64,000 bases of DNA. It comes from Hyposmocoma kahamanoa (Eukaryota > Arthropoda > Insecta > Lepidoptera > Cosmopterigidae). Within the stretch, counting starts at the first letter, position 1, and each line of letters begins with the position of its first letter. The notes beneath the pieces are model-generated. The model did no database searches. It worked only from the letters and a program-made list of their open reading frames with translations, and was not told where the DNA came from. This document shows positions 11,751-22,800 of this stretch, one piece after another. The stretch spans positions 4,292,960 through 4,356,959 of the forward strand of contig NW_020653337.1 of assembly GCF_003589595.1 (NCBI RefSeq). Direction: 5' to 3'. A program made the position numbers and the translations under genes.

Positions 11751-11954
11751 GAGGCGTGACAGTATGTATCTAAAGGTCCGGCGACACGATTCAGTCCTAT
11801 CATAAGTAATCTTTCCACGGAAGCAAAAACAATGGAAAAGCCTAAAGCCTCGATTCCTATCAGAATTGATGTGGCCAAAACTCACACTATCGTAATGTTA
11901 GTAAACACGCTATGAAGTCTTGATAATGACTGGTCGCATCTGGTAGCATCTAAT

Positions 11955-12490
11955 TTAAAATATGTAATAAATTCTGGACTGTTAATATAATTTAAACTTT
12001 ATCCAATTGGCATATCGTTGAAAGTTCAGTACCTATTACTGCAAGTTATGACGTTTTGATTTTACAATTGAAATTTCATGCAATGCGTTGCCATCTAACG
12101 GCAATAGCTGAGAGACGACGAACGATTAACGCCTATTAATGTTCTTCAAAAAAAGAGTCGACCATATTGCGGTTATATAAGGTTTACTTTGGTTATTTAT
12201 AATAAAAAATCTATTACGATAAATAGAAAATGATTTTTTTTTATTAAAATTAGTATATATACCATGGATAATATTACATGAACGACTATAGTTTTTGCAC
12301 TCCAATACAGCAAACTAAGGCATTTTTTTAAGGTTATCGAGGTTTTGCGCGAGATAATTGACACGACCATAACGTACAAAGCGAAAATGCGGACTTAGTT
12401 CAAACATACGGAACTTCGCAAATTGTTGGCACGCGTGACACGCCCATAAAGCACTTCAATTGTATTTATTGTTCCGTGGTCAGGACCGTA
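11955..12490 (+). repeat. Family F, longest copy
   Basis: AAATTCTGGACTGTTAATAT through GGCATATCGTTGAAAGTTCA and GCAATAGCTGAGAGACGACG to GTATTTATTGTTCCGTGG. Class unknown; no coding signature. Confidence 0.7.
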
Positions 12491-12516
12491 GCAAGTGAAA
12501 GGCTGTTGTCTCTGTG
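12476..12516 (+). repeat. Scrap of the RTE/CR1-like C-terminal end
   Basis: GTCAGGACCGTAGCAAGTG and GGCTGTTGTCTCTG match the terminal block of the 55.9-kb element, encoding the VVSA end. Only about 40 bp at the edge of a family F copy. Confidence 0.4.
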
Positions 12517-13102
12517 GGGTAAGCACCCCCGAATATTGAACATTTAGACTATTAAACGACATTTTTCATAAGCCTATGATTGTATCTTGACACGCTAAAT
12601 ATTGCGTGACGTTGGTGAATGAATAAGTATTAGTTAAATTCCAGTTTTCGGCAGCAGCGACCGTTTGAGTTGCTTTGACATATTTAATAACCACTTTATA
12701 GCAAATGTTAGTCCGTCAACCAAGCGTAATGATTAACGAAATACTCCTCTAAGGGACAGACTATTTGTGATCGGTCCTTTTCGACTGATAATCGTGATCG
12801 ATCAGCTTATATCGGTAATCAACCACACCACATCGTAAAACTTGGACACAAACGACTCTAAATAGGTCCATCCGTCAAAACAGCGATCGACTCCGGAAGC
12901 TTTTTCTTTCGATATATGTGGGTTATTTGTTTTAACTGCTGTCACAATGTACAGGGCGTCCAAAGGCTATGTATACCTTACTCCCTTTTTTTATCTTACT
13001 AGTTTATATAAGGAAATTAGGTAAGAGACGTAACGCCACTGAAACCACAGACTAACTTTAATTGTCGAACGAAGGTTGACAGAAAATACAACATTAATAG
13101 AT

Positions 13103-13502
13103 NNNNNNNNNNNNNNNNNNNNNNNNNNNNNNNNNNNNNNNNNNNNNNNNNNNNNNNNNNNNNNNNNNNNNNNNNNNNNNNNNNNNNNNNNNNNNNNNNN
13201 NNNNNNNNNNNNNNNNNNNNNNNNNNNNNNNNNNNNNNNNNNNNNNNNNNNNNNNNNNNNNNNNNNNNNNNNNNNNNNNNNNNNNNNNNNNNNNNNNNNN
13301 NNNNNNNNNNNNNNNNNNNNNNNNNNNNNNNNNNNNNNNNNNNNNNNNNNNNNNNNNNNNNNNNNNNNNNNNNNNNNNNNNNNNNNNNNNNNNNNNNNNN
13401 NNNNNNNNNNNNNNNNNNNNNNNNNNNNNNNNNNNNNNNNNNNNNNNNNNNNNNNNNNNNNNNNNNNNNNNNNNNNNNNNNNNNNNNNNNNNNNNNNNNN
13501 NN
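13103..13502. other. Assembly gap (400 N)
   Basis: A run of exactly 400 undetermined bases. The round size suggests a scaffold gap of estimated or nominal length. Apparent reading frames through it are artefacts. Confidence 0.99.
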
Positions 13503-14264
13503 GTCTGTGTAACAAGATTTCAAAAGACTCCAATACGCTGACAATTTATTTGCCAGCACAAATACAAGTAAACTCTTACATCAGATTTCAGATTAATAAA
13601 TACAGAGCACAAACAAATTTGTATTTAATTTAAATCCGTCTGTATTTTGTAGAACAATTTAAACAAAATTAGTTTTGCTATTATAAAAGTAAATTTGTAT
13701 CACATCGGATACAATGTCATTAGTTGTTCAGCAGCAAAAATAAATTTGTAATTAATTTTAAATCTGTACTCCGGCACTGTCGAGCGCATCTGTTGTGCGA
13801 ATTTTAATCATTGCCGCACGCTTCATGGATTTCATTGTTCGACAAAATGGTAAATTAAAAAGCGCTGTACTATTTTGTTGTTCTCGATGCTGCAAATTGA
13901 CACGTTATCGACGGTTTGACGGGTATGATAATTTTATATTGAACACGTTATATGACGAGGATTAGCTTATGAAGACACTATTCATCTAGATTTCGGTAAC
14001 TATCGAGGAAACGAAAATGGAAAATCGACGTAGACATCTTTAATAGACTGTAGTGTCAGGTCTGTCAGGTTGGAGAGGAATAGAATATAATTTATTTCTT
14101 ATAAATATGGTATAATAAAATTAAATGTCAAACGCCAAAAAGCGGCAAAGAAGGGATAAAAGAATATTAATTCCATTTAAATATTAAAATATATTCCTGT
14201 CAAATATACAATTCATGTCAGGTCATGTCTATAGATAAATACAACGTTCAGTGAACACGCGTTA
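13503..14264. other. No gene seen
   Basis: AT-rich sequence between the gap and family B copy 2. Repeated TAAATTTGTAT words near 13620-13760 suggest a decayed local repeat. Confidence 0.4.
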
Positions 14265-14272
14265 ACAAACAC

Positions 14273-14771
14273 CATCGAATATATAACCAGAAATAGAGAC
14301 GAAAAAAGGGCCATCCATCCCTGGCAGATAAGCCTTATATTAATTTTAAATATCAACTCTCGTTTGCGCTGAAATCACAAATCAGAAAGCTGAAACAGTA
14401 CATCGCCAACAGCTGACCTGTGTGCACCTCTCCGTATATTCCAAAAATAGTCCATATTTATTGTAATAAAGATAATATCTCTAACAATGGGGGCTGTTCC
14501 ATTCAGTGGTGTGGGAAAACCAGCAAAACATCTAATTAAAAAACAAACGGAATCACATTTCATCGGTAATTAAATATGTAATTTTTAAATTTTCGTCCAT
14601 TATAACTTGAGGTTAAACTGGTCGATTTGAAGTGAAACAATTGACGACTCCCGTCAATTGTTTCGAATTCGTGCTGGCCAATCGAAGCGCAGTTGCCACA
14701 GTAATGATTGGCTAAATAGTTTTCAAACAAATTAAATGATTTCGTCTCTATTTATGGTTATATACTCGATG
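14273..14771 (-). mobile_element. Family B transposon, copy 2 (8-bp target duplication)
   Basis: The ends are CATCGAATATATAACC and its inverted partner, with the flanks ACAAACAC and ACAAATAC as an 8-bp duplication with one change. It is inverted relative to copy 1: the shared reading frame, with NGTAPIVRDIIFITIN, is on the minus strand at 14375-14563. The internal foldback around CAATTGACG is present near 14640. Confidence 0.88.
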
Positions 14772-14961
14772 ACAAATACTTTACAATTCTATATCTCTGT
14801 CTTTTTGTTTCTTTCCTATATCTTCTCACGTTAGGTCCGGTGTCAAAACATTGTCTTTTTATCGAAATCATAGAAGTACCAAGCATAACAAGTACCAAGC
14901 CTAAAAAGGAAATACTCGTTATTATGATAAATAGATTTTTTTCTACGTAAGCAATAATCAC
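14758..14961 (-). other. Short frame with one hydrophobic segment (unproven)
   Basis: The frame of 67 codons has a hydrophobic stretch LFIIITSISFLGLVLVMLGT followed by a basic tail (RRYRKETKRQRYR). This would suit a membrane protein exon, but the frame starts inside the end of family B copy 2 and the stretch is AT-rich, where such frames arise by chance. Confidence 0.15.
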
Positions 14962-14971
14962 CTTTAAGTTC

Positions 14972-15599
14972 TACACTGCAAAGCACTTACGCCCTCCATA
15001 AAATGATATTCCTCAAGGTTTGTAAATTACTCTTCTACAAAAGCCCTGTCACCGCCAGCGACAAATCATAAATTCGATCGAATTCAAAATTTTGAATACA
15101 CATAGTAGGAAAACACATGTTTAAAATGAGGCTTAATGAGGTAATTAAGCGGGATACTCATCATCCCGCCTTCGTATCAATGTTAATAAACATATTATGG
15201 TCCATAATTGCAAAAACAGAGGTTAAGGAAGAATAATGAGCACACCGTGACGCTAAAAAAATACAAATTACTTACTAATATTTAAAAAAACTCGCTCCTT
15301 TATTTCTCCTAAAATAATCTATTTCTGTACGAAACATAATGTAACCTATATAGCCTACACCGACAATATGACAGCGTATGATCCCGAATTTCCGATAAGT
15401 GGGCTCCCAAAGTTTGGCTTAACTTGTTTCCAAAGTGATAAGTACTGTTGGAGACGAAATTTGTTCGAGTAAAGCCGTTTTTGGGAAGTATTCCAAGAAC
15501 CGGTTTTAAGGAAAATGTTGATATATTCGTATAGGGATTTGACTCTAATTATTCGAATACAATGCGTCGATTATCGATTCATGGAAAGTGAAACTATTG
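14972..15599. other. No gene seen
   Basis: No convincing frame or shared repeat. Confidence 0.45.
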
Positions 15600-15668
15600 G
15601 ATGTACATTGCGTATATTTGTTTCTTTTTTTAAATAAACCCCATGTTTCGGGCCCTTTACGTTACTTT
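15600..15668 (+). repeat. Family H short repeat
   Basis: GCGTATATTTGTTTCTTTTT and CATGTTTCGGGCCCTTTACG, shared with 18.73 and 20.70 kb. Confidence 0.55.
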
Positions 15669-15789
15669 ACTTTACGTTGTATAAACTCTTAAGCAAAATC
15701 AGCGTAATTGACATTTTTGAAAGAAAAAAAACTTTTGGTACCAATATTTCGAAATTAACCAAAATGCAAATGCGATGGTTATGAATAAC

Positions 15790-16001
15790 TGCCTCCGTTG
15801 TTGAACGGTTACCACGCCGGACTGCCACGCAGAGGTCCCAGGTTCGATTCCCGGGCCGGGAGAAATATTTGTACGGCCTACATTTATTTATCTCGTGAGT
15901 TTGGGTGTAATTTGTGGTTGTCTATGTGTGTGTCCATGGCACCCGCGACTCAGGGTTTCCTTAGTGCGGGGCTATGTTGAGTGTGTACGTTATTATTATG
16001 A
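15790..16001 (+). repeat. SINE D, full length (tRNA-derived)
   Basis: The head resembles a tRNA gene, with an A-box-like stretch around GAACGGTTACCACGCC and the B box GGTTCGATTCC. The body carries TTTGGGTGTAATTTGTGGTT and GTGTGTCCATGGCACCCGCG. It ends in a TTATTATTA tail. The frame 15798-15980 is a by-product. Confidence 0.85.
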
Positions 16002-16690
16002 AAAGGACAGAGTGGGACTATATAATATTAGTTAACTAACTATTATTATATTAAAGATTAAGATGGTTCCACATAGTGCAGTTGTGTTTAATCCGTAAGT
16101 AGTTTTGCATGTAGTCAAACTTTTACCAATATAAAATGGAATATGCCATAAATCTAACAACTATTGATTGGAACGTAGTCTTCTGAAAACATCGTCTGAA
16201 AATGCACCTTAAAATATTTGAGGATGATTTTTTCTGTATGACTTTTCCATTCAACAATCCAATTGAAGTAAGACCACTTAAAACATTTCCCGTCTCGCTC
16301 TGTCTCATGAATTTATAACATATAACAAGGAAACTTGCAAAGTCGTCGAGATATTCGGAAAATTTACGCCTAACTTGTAAAATTTGTTACAAACATGTCT
16401 CTTTTTCCGGGAGCAAACATGTTGACCCGATGTCTTCTTAGGTAAGCAGTTACAATTGGAAAAGTTTTATTGTAGTGATAAAAAATATCCTATAAACATA
16501 TATGTACAACAAAACATGATCATAAAAATAGTACATTTTTTTGGTTATTTTAATTTGTCAATTCCCAGACAACTTATTTTTTGAAATCACTTTATTCACG
16601 GCTGGCTATAAAGAACCCGAAACCTTATTAAAATAAAATGTTTAAGGACGCACACATTCGCATAATAATGAAAAGTGCGTCGGGACGACC
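16002..16690. other. No gene seen
   Basis: AT-rich; the 61-codon minus frame at 16123-16308 is not supported by any motif. Confidence 0.45.
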
Positions 16691-16697
16691 AGTGTTA

Positions 16698-17118
16698 GGG
16701 CGCGTTCCCATTATGTTGTAACGTTTTATTTATCGTCTGACGACTGTTGCTTTTAGCTTTTTCCCATATTACGACTGTCTGTCGTGACTATATTGTGGAC
16801 GTTTTTTTATCCTTGAACGACTGTCGTGTCTAGTTATTCCCACTAGATTGTGACTACAATTTATCGATTCACGGCAGCCGACAATAGTAGCTGCGATTAT
16901 CTGTCATGACGTTTTAATCGTGAAGTTTTATTTATCGTCGGACGACTGTCGTTCTAGAACTTCCCATTGTCTTGACAGTCTGTCGTCGACGACGAAAAAA
17001 GTCGTGATCGACAGTTAGTCGTGGTGTACTGTATGTGAACAACTTCATTTTAATATGCAAGCCACGACACTTTAAACTGCACGACTATCTGTCGTCACGA
17101 CATAACGGGAACGCGCCC
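16698..17118. mobile_element. PIF/Harbinger-like MITE with subterminal GACGACTGTCGT repeats
   Basis: The ends are GGGCGCGTTCCCATTATGT and its near-perfect inverted partner, flanked by TTA on both sides (16695-16697 and 17119-17121). A 3-bp TTA/TAA duplication with GG-starting inverted ends is characteristic of PIF/Harbinger. The interior carries at least six copies, on both strands, of a CGACTGTCGT/GACGACAG motif, plausibly subterminal transposase-binding repeats. There is no coding capacity. Confidence 0.82.
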
Positions 17119-17223
17119 TTATGCATCGCTACATTATGTAAATGTGTGCGTATACATACAAGTTGCACTGCCACTTTTGTATGGAGTTACCATATTTGTT
17201 CTTATTTTACAATTCCGAAACAA

Positions 17224-17372
17224 TAAATGATTATCACTAGTATCAGGTTTCTTACCACGGTATGACTGACAGTCAACCCGTGACCATGGAGCGTGCAACC
17301 GTTCCGAAATATCGGGAAAATAAAAAGAAGTCATACCGTGGTAAGAAACCTGATACTAGTGATAATCATTTA
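17224..17372. repeat. Perfect 44-bp inverted repeat with 61-bp loop
   Basis: The arms 17224-17267 and 17329-17372 are exact reverse complements, containing GGTTTCTTACCACGG. The loop holds CAACCCGTGACCATGGAGCG. The block is bracketed by the 12-bp direct repeat TCCGAAACAATA (17214-17225 and 17406-17417), which looks like a target duplication around an insertion of about 180 bp. A retroelement insertion with a 5' inversion, or a foldback element, could produce this. Confidence 0.85.
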
Positions 17373-17514
17373 GTGAATAACCACGAAAGTCTTAAAATCT
17401 ATATATCCGAAACAATAGTTTGTTTGAAAAATAACAAATACATACGACTAACTGGTGCCCGCGATTTCGTTTAAGTAGAATAAGAACTTCAAATAGGTTA
17501 TTGTACTATACTAA

Positions 17515-17725
17515 TTTTTATAGTTTTATTGGTTCTCCTTACAAACTTTCATCCCGTATTTCACCCTATTTAAGATTTATTTTTGTAACAAAAAGTAGCC
17601 CATGTCCTTTTAGCCTAGGATCCATCTATCTCTATACCAAATTAATCAAAATTGGTTCAGCGGTTTAGGCGTGAAAACGTATCATACAGAATTACTTTCG
17701 CATTTATAATGTTAGTATGGATTTA
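17515..17725 (+). repeat. Lepidopteran-type LINE 3' end repeat
   Basis: AAAAAGTAGCCCATGTCC, GGATCCATCTATCTCTATAC, CAAAATTGGTTCAGCGGTTT and TTTCGCATTTATAATGTTAG form a sequence I recognise as a very common interspersed 3' end in moth and butterfly genomes. No coding part is attached. Confidence 0.65.
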
Positions 17726-17811
17726 AAGTAGAAATAATGCTTGATTTGCAACAAATCGCGAAAACCTAAGAAGTGAAAAACACTTGTAGTAGTTAAAAGT
17801 TAAGTTTTATT

Positions 17812-18112
17812 AGCAGTAGAGCTCCTTGTGTACGAATTCGTCCAGGGAAGTATTGCTACCTTACCTATTTCTGCCGCCAAGCAGTAATGTCAGCATTACT
17901 GTGTTCCGGTTTTGAAGGGTAAGGGTGCTGGTGAAATTACAGGCACATGGGACTTGTCAACTTATGTCTCGGGGTCACGGGCACAGTGGTAGCGCCCATC
18001 AGATCTTTGCGATTTAAAGCTCTGAGTGACATTGCAACCATTACGGACAGGCGTATAGCTTACCATCAGGCGCACGACTTGTTCGTCCCGTCACTTGATG
18101 TTACAAAAAACA
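17812..18112 (+). repeat. Family A, near full length, between 50-bp direct repeats
   Basis: All blocks from GAGCTCCTTGTG to CCCGTCACTTGATG are present. A sequence beginning AATCGCGAAAACCTAAGAAG occurs on both sides (17753 and 18183), about 430 bp apart, with imperfect similarity over about 50 bp. Confidence 0.85.
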
Positions 18113-18724
18113 AAAGTCTGGTTTACAGACATGATTTTGATAAGATGGTGCTCCAAGATAGATTAATTTCCAATGTGTACTAATCGCGAAAACCTAAGAA
18201 GAGAAAAAGACTTCAAGTAGTTGAGATTTAAAAAGCTTCGGGCTGATGAGCGTATAAGCAAGGTTTATTTTTCGAATTCCAATTTCCTCCTTTACAAAGT
18301 TTCTTGCTAAAATAACTTTTGGCTGTAACTACAAAGCGTTCCAAATTTCAATTATTTCATCAAATCCTATACAATCAAATCCCTACTTAACGTAACTGTA
18401 GTTTGTATTTACCTCAATTTTCCGAAATTTCAGGTTCATGCTAAGTAACTCGGAAGTTGACGGTGTAATCACAAACTTTAAGACCTTCCTTAATCTTATC
18501 GTCTCAAAATGAAACTTCATAGCCAAAAGTAAGGTCTATCGTTAAGTTTAACCGTCTGTCTACTTATGTATAAGTTGTAACTTTGAAAATATCCTATTTC
18601 GTAAGTAGTGAGGTGGAGTCGTATCATTGTTATTATAATTTTACATCATATAATTTTGACATCTTGTTTTGGTTAATTTCAAAATCGTGTACCTAAGTCT
18701 ACTAACACCTATGATCTTGATTTA

Positions 18725-18800
18725 AAATCGCGTATATTTGTTTTTTTTTTTTAACAAACCAACGTTTCGGACGCTATAGGTCCCATTGTAAATCTTCCAT
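18725..18800 (+). repeat. Family H short repeat
   Basis: GCGTATATTTGTTTTTTTTT and ACCAACGTTTCGGACGC, then AGGTCCCATTG. Confidence 0.55.
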
Positions 18801-18877
18801 CCGATTAGATTAGTGTCGATCTTACATCCCAAAAAATAGTATCATTTCCAAATCTATTACCGGGGACATGCTTTAAT

Positions 18878-19386
18878 CATCGAGTATATAACCAGAAATA
18901 GAGACGAAATAAGGGCCATATATTCCTGGTAAAACATTAGCGATACAGCTCTTATAAATATCAACTCCCGTTTGCACTGAAATATAGACAGGCCAACTAC
19001 TGACCTGTGCGTACGTCTCCGTATATTCTAAAAAATATTCTGTATTTATTGTAATAAAGATAATATCTCTAACAATGCCGTGCTGTTCTATTCGGTGGTG
19101 TGGGAAAAACAGCAAAATATCTAATTACACAACAAACGGAATCACATTTCATCGGTAATTAAATATTAAATATGTAATTTTGCAATTTTCATCCATTATA
19201 GCAAAGCTCAAGTTAACTGGTCGATTTGAAGTGAAACAGTTGACGACGCCCATTGACGACACCCGTCAATTGTTTCGAACTCGGGCTGGCCAATCGGAGC
19301 GCAGTTGTCACAGTAATGATATGGCAGAATAGTTTTCAAACAAATTAAATGACATTTCGTCTCTATTTCTGGTTATATTCTCGATG
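18878..19386 (-). mobile_element. Family B transposon, copy 3 (perfect 8-bp target duplication)
   Basis: The element begins CATCGAGTATATAACC and ends with the inverted match GGTTATATTCTCGATG. Both flanks read GCTTTAAT, a perfect 8-bp target duplication (18870-18877 and 19387-19394), the clearest in the window. The internal reading frame (IVRDIIFITINTEYF) is on the minus strand. It sits directly beside a Jockey/CR1-like C-terminal fragment. Confidence 0.92.
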
Positions 19387-19394
19387 GCTTTAAT

Positions 19395-19640
19395 AGACCA
19401 TTATTCCGTCTTAAGCCGTCATTTGTGGATATTTCAAGGATTCGCACAAAGAGTTTCGCGTCCACATTTATATGGCGAACGGCTATGAAGTGGAATTCCC
19501 TGCCTGCAGACTTATTCCCTGAATGCTATAACTTAGACCTTTACAAGATTTCATCATCAACCTCATTGCCACTTTTCATCAGGCGAGATGGATGTCAAAT
19601 GAGCATTGTTTTATAAGACGTAAGATAAGAAACTATTTTC
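19395..19640 (+). pseudogene. Jockey/CR1-like C-terminal fragment
   Basis: The frame 19425-19616 holds RTKSFASTFIWRTAMKWNSL followed by PADLFPECYNLDLYK, matching the S-F-x-x-R-x-A-x-x-W-N-S-L-P-A motif near the end of Jockey/CR1-type ORF2 proteins. Only the last 60-70 residues survive. It abuts the right target duplication of family B copy 3. Confidence 0.7.
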
Positions 19641-19792
19641 TGTTTCTCATTTTTGTACCGTTCACAAAAATTGTTTTTAAGTGATACAATAGAATAATGT
19701 ACATAAATGTACATTGATAACAAATAACCCTTTAAGGTAAGAAATAAGTGGCTTACAGTGAAGAAATAAAGAAGAACAACAAAGTGAGTAGC

Positions 19793-19876
19793 TATAAGAA
19801 TGTCAAGGAGTTGGCTATGAACCGTGAGGAGTGGAGGAGACTACACCGACAAGAGCCAGGCTCTTTAATAGAATGA
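19793..19876 (+). pseudogene. RTE-like reverse-transcriptase C-terminal scrap
   Basis: An open stretch ends in a stop and reads YKNVKELAMNREEWRRLHRQ and then EPGSL. The A-x-N/D-R-E-E-W-R-x-L motif is typical of the last residues of RTE-clade ORF2 proteins. No upstream domain is present. Confidence 0.6.
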
Positions 19877-19879
19877 TGA

Positions 19880-21719
19880 AATAAACCAATGCCATATAAT
19901 TGAATGTTTTCATTTCCCACAAGAAATACATAAAAATTATACGTAAATATAAACAATGTGCGAAATATACCTTACATCATTTATACAGCGTTCAAAACTT
20001 GCAGTTTTTATTAATGGACACGTTGAAATGTCTTAAATAGGCACATGTTCAACTCAAGGTAACAGAGAGCAGAGACTACTATTGGTCCTCCATGGAGGAC
20101 TCTATAGTCTATGGAGCGGATGAAACTCCTCTGGATCTTATTGGCTAGAACTATTCATTTAACGACGACGAAATTAAAACAACTGAAACCAGGAAAATTC
20201 TTCCAATGAAGTGCTACACAGGTTTTGAATGAAACCACCCCAATGAAAACAATAAATTAATTATTTAATGAATTAATCTTTTAGGGTACGGCAAAGATGA
20301 GAGTTCAAAATATAAACCCTAAATCACTATTCAGTTCAATTACATAAATATATTTAAATTAACACATCAACAGCTTCATATAAATCACTATGAAAACACA
20401 TACATGATGATGAACAGGTAACATTTAGTTAGTAAGGAAAGGCAGTGGCTCCCGAGGACATGATGAACTGAATAAAGTAATCAACCGGTCGATCACACTT
20501 TGCAAACCGGCGTCAAAAACGATCACAACACGTATCTCACAGCAAAACCTTAAGGAGCTATTTTATTTAAAAGGGTAAATCCACGTAATACATAGAACAC
20601 TTCCCTAAAACCGTAAATATATCCGTTAAGGTGAAAACAACAATCAGGTATTATTTGTCAAATTTTACATTAAAAAGTAATTTGAATATCGACTATCAGT
20701 AACCATGGGACCTGTAAAGGGCCCGAAACGTTGGTTTGTTTGTAAAAAACAAATAAACACGATTTAGTTCCCAAAAAATAGTTTCATTTTAAAACAATTT
20801 AACAAATATTGTTTAAGTAGCATAACAGGAATCAACACAACAAGTGCAACACTTATAATAGGTGTTACACATTTATTGCTCGCACTAAATGAATGTGTGT
20901 CAAGTACATAATATATACATGTACGTATAAATATATAAGCATGCTCTATTTAGTCCACCGTAAGATACCTTTTACGCGAATTGACATATGACATGACATA
21001 TTGGACTTCATTATACATATGATCATTGAAAAAAGGCAGGTGCAATTTTTGCGAGATGTCTTATCGTATACGTTAAAAAAGCTTAACATCTAAAGGTTGA
21101 GAATCAAAATAGTTCACGAGCAGCATTTGCCGAGTTGTACACGGAAACCTATCCGACCCTGGTATTCTGTGGAGACTGAGGAATAAAGCGAATTAACGAT
21201 AAACATATTACACACATTATTTTGAACTTCGCAATAATTTCATGGCATCATATAATGCTCAATATGGAAGACAGAAAAGAATTCCCTAAATCTTGCAGGT
21301 TAAAGGTCAAAAAATCATCGAGAGCCTCGCTCTGAGGCCTAGTGTAGGCTAGCAAAGTTTTCTCTTTTAATAAAGCAAAGCAAAACTTAAACAAAAAGCG
21401 GAAGTAGCCGCCTGTTTCTGATCCCAAAGGCTTCACGAAAACTCCTTTGCGAGGAATTTCATCTGTGAACCCAAGGATCGGGGTTTTCACTTGCAAAAGG
21501 CTTAAAACTTAAGTTGACATATTTGAACCTTTTGCGGTTCTCAGCAGCTCTGCGTGGACATGTGAAGGATATATAGCCATAGTGTCTATACAATTTCCAG
21601 CTGATGCCTGAAGTATGATATTACAGGGTGTATGAAAATATCCGGCTACCATTTGACATATTAGTAACGAGTCTAAGATACAACATCTCCACCACCGCAA
21701 GTAAGTGGCCTGTTTGTCG
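19880..21719. other. No gene seen apart from a short H repeat
   Basis: Contains the H repeat at 20698. The minus frame at 21248-21496 (82 codons) has no recognisable domain. Confidence 0.4.
20698..20772 (-). repeat. Family H short repeat, antisense
   Basis: CATGGGACCTGTAAAGGGCC and CGAAACGTTGGTTTG are the inverse of the other copies. Confidence 0.55.
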
Positions 21720-21970
21720 GTTTTCTTTCAAATATATTTCGGAGTGTGCGCAGAAATTTTTCAATTTAATTGCACCCTAACCGCTTTTCTTTCGGTCGTC
21801 TACCAAATCCGGAACACTCCATTCTTATCTGATATACCACTCATTTTCACGAAGGACTTTGCTTCTTCCTTCCTAATGCGTACGGCATAGAAACGAAATT
21901 CACTCCGTGCCTTCCGAAAATACAATTCAGGATTTCTATCCTCAACCTATTACCGTCTCAACTGTAGATA
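21720..21970 (+). pseudogene. Degraded Jockey/CR1-like C-terminal fragment
   Basis: The frame 21705-21890 contains VVYQIRNTPFLSDIPLIF and TKDFASSFLMRTA, then after a stop a relic of the W-N-S-L motif (RNSLRAF). It parallels the 19.4-kb and 29.5-kb fragments but is more decayed. Confidence 0.55.
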
Positions 21971-22324
21971 TATTTCATACCAGGTAACACCTGTGCCACT
22001 TACCGTCCCAACTCTACGCGTCCGGCCCATTTTACCTGCGAGCATAATATAAGCCGAGTGAACTCTAAACTTACTTACGAACTTGACGTTCCAACTTCAA
22101 AGTAAACTTCAGAATTACTTTATGAACTCGAGTGCTTTATATAGAATGTTGTCAGATTCTTTATATCGAATATTTCTTGTGAGATATGAAATATTTGCTT
22201 AATGGAACGTTAAGTATTGTCAGCTGTAAGTACTTAAAGTGAAAAAAATTATGATCCAATAAAACAAATGCATTAGTAACAGTGCGTGTATGTCCTAGTA
22301 TGTCGAAGAGCAGTAATCATTCTT

Positions 22325-22800
22325 ATTTTTTAACCGACTTCAATAAAGGAGGAGGTTCTCAATTCGACTGTATGTTCTTTTTTTTTATGTATGTTACGCG
22401 ATAACTCCGGTATTTGTAAACCGATTTTCATGATTCTTTTTTTGTTGGAAAGGGGGTATTTCCATAGTGGTCCCATTTCATTTTGAAGAAAATCATCCAC
22501 CTCAAAGGGTGGCTGTTCACGCATGAAGATTCATTTTTATAAATAGCGCCTAACTTTAATTTAGGAGCAATTACTTTTAGCAATTATTTAGTTAATTTTG
22601 CTATTTCTCCAATTCAAGGCGTTTTTCTCTCGATATACTTTGAGTAGTGTCGTAGTGAGAACCTATTTTTATTATCTCCAGTATCAAGCCCTGTATAGTG
22701 GCGAACTAGGGGATATTTCAATGAAACTTAGCACATAGACGTAATTCCACGTACTTTTGAGGTCGGTTTTTTTAGTACTATGTACTGAGATTATCTTTTT
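22325..22800 (-). repeat. Family C, near full length, antisense
   Basis: It starts TTTTTAACCGACTTCAATAA (the inverse of the 3' end) and ends near TAGTACTATGTACTGAGATT. The frame 22330-22524 is a by-product. Confidence 0.85.

Noticed and set aside
12991..13633. Frames of 180-185 codons across 13.0-13.6 kb on both strands
   Set aside because: They run through the 400 N and contain almost only undetermined residues.
15790..15865. Functional tRNA gene at the SINE D head
   Set aside because: The A and B boxes are present, but the sequence continues into a SINE body with a simple-repeat tail, and similar heads recur as scattered damaged copies.
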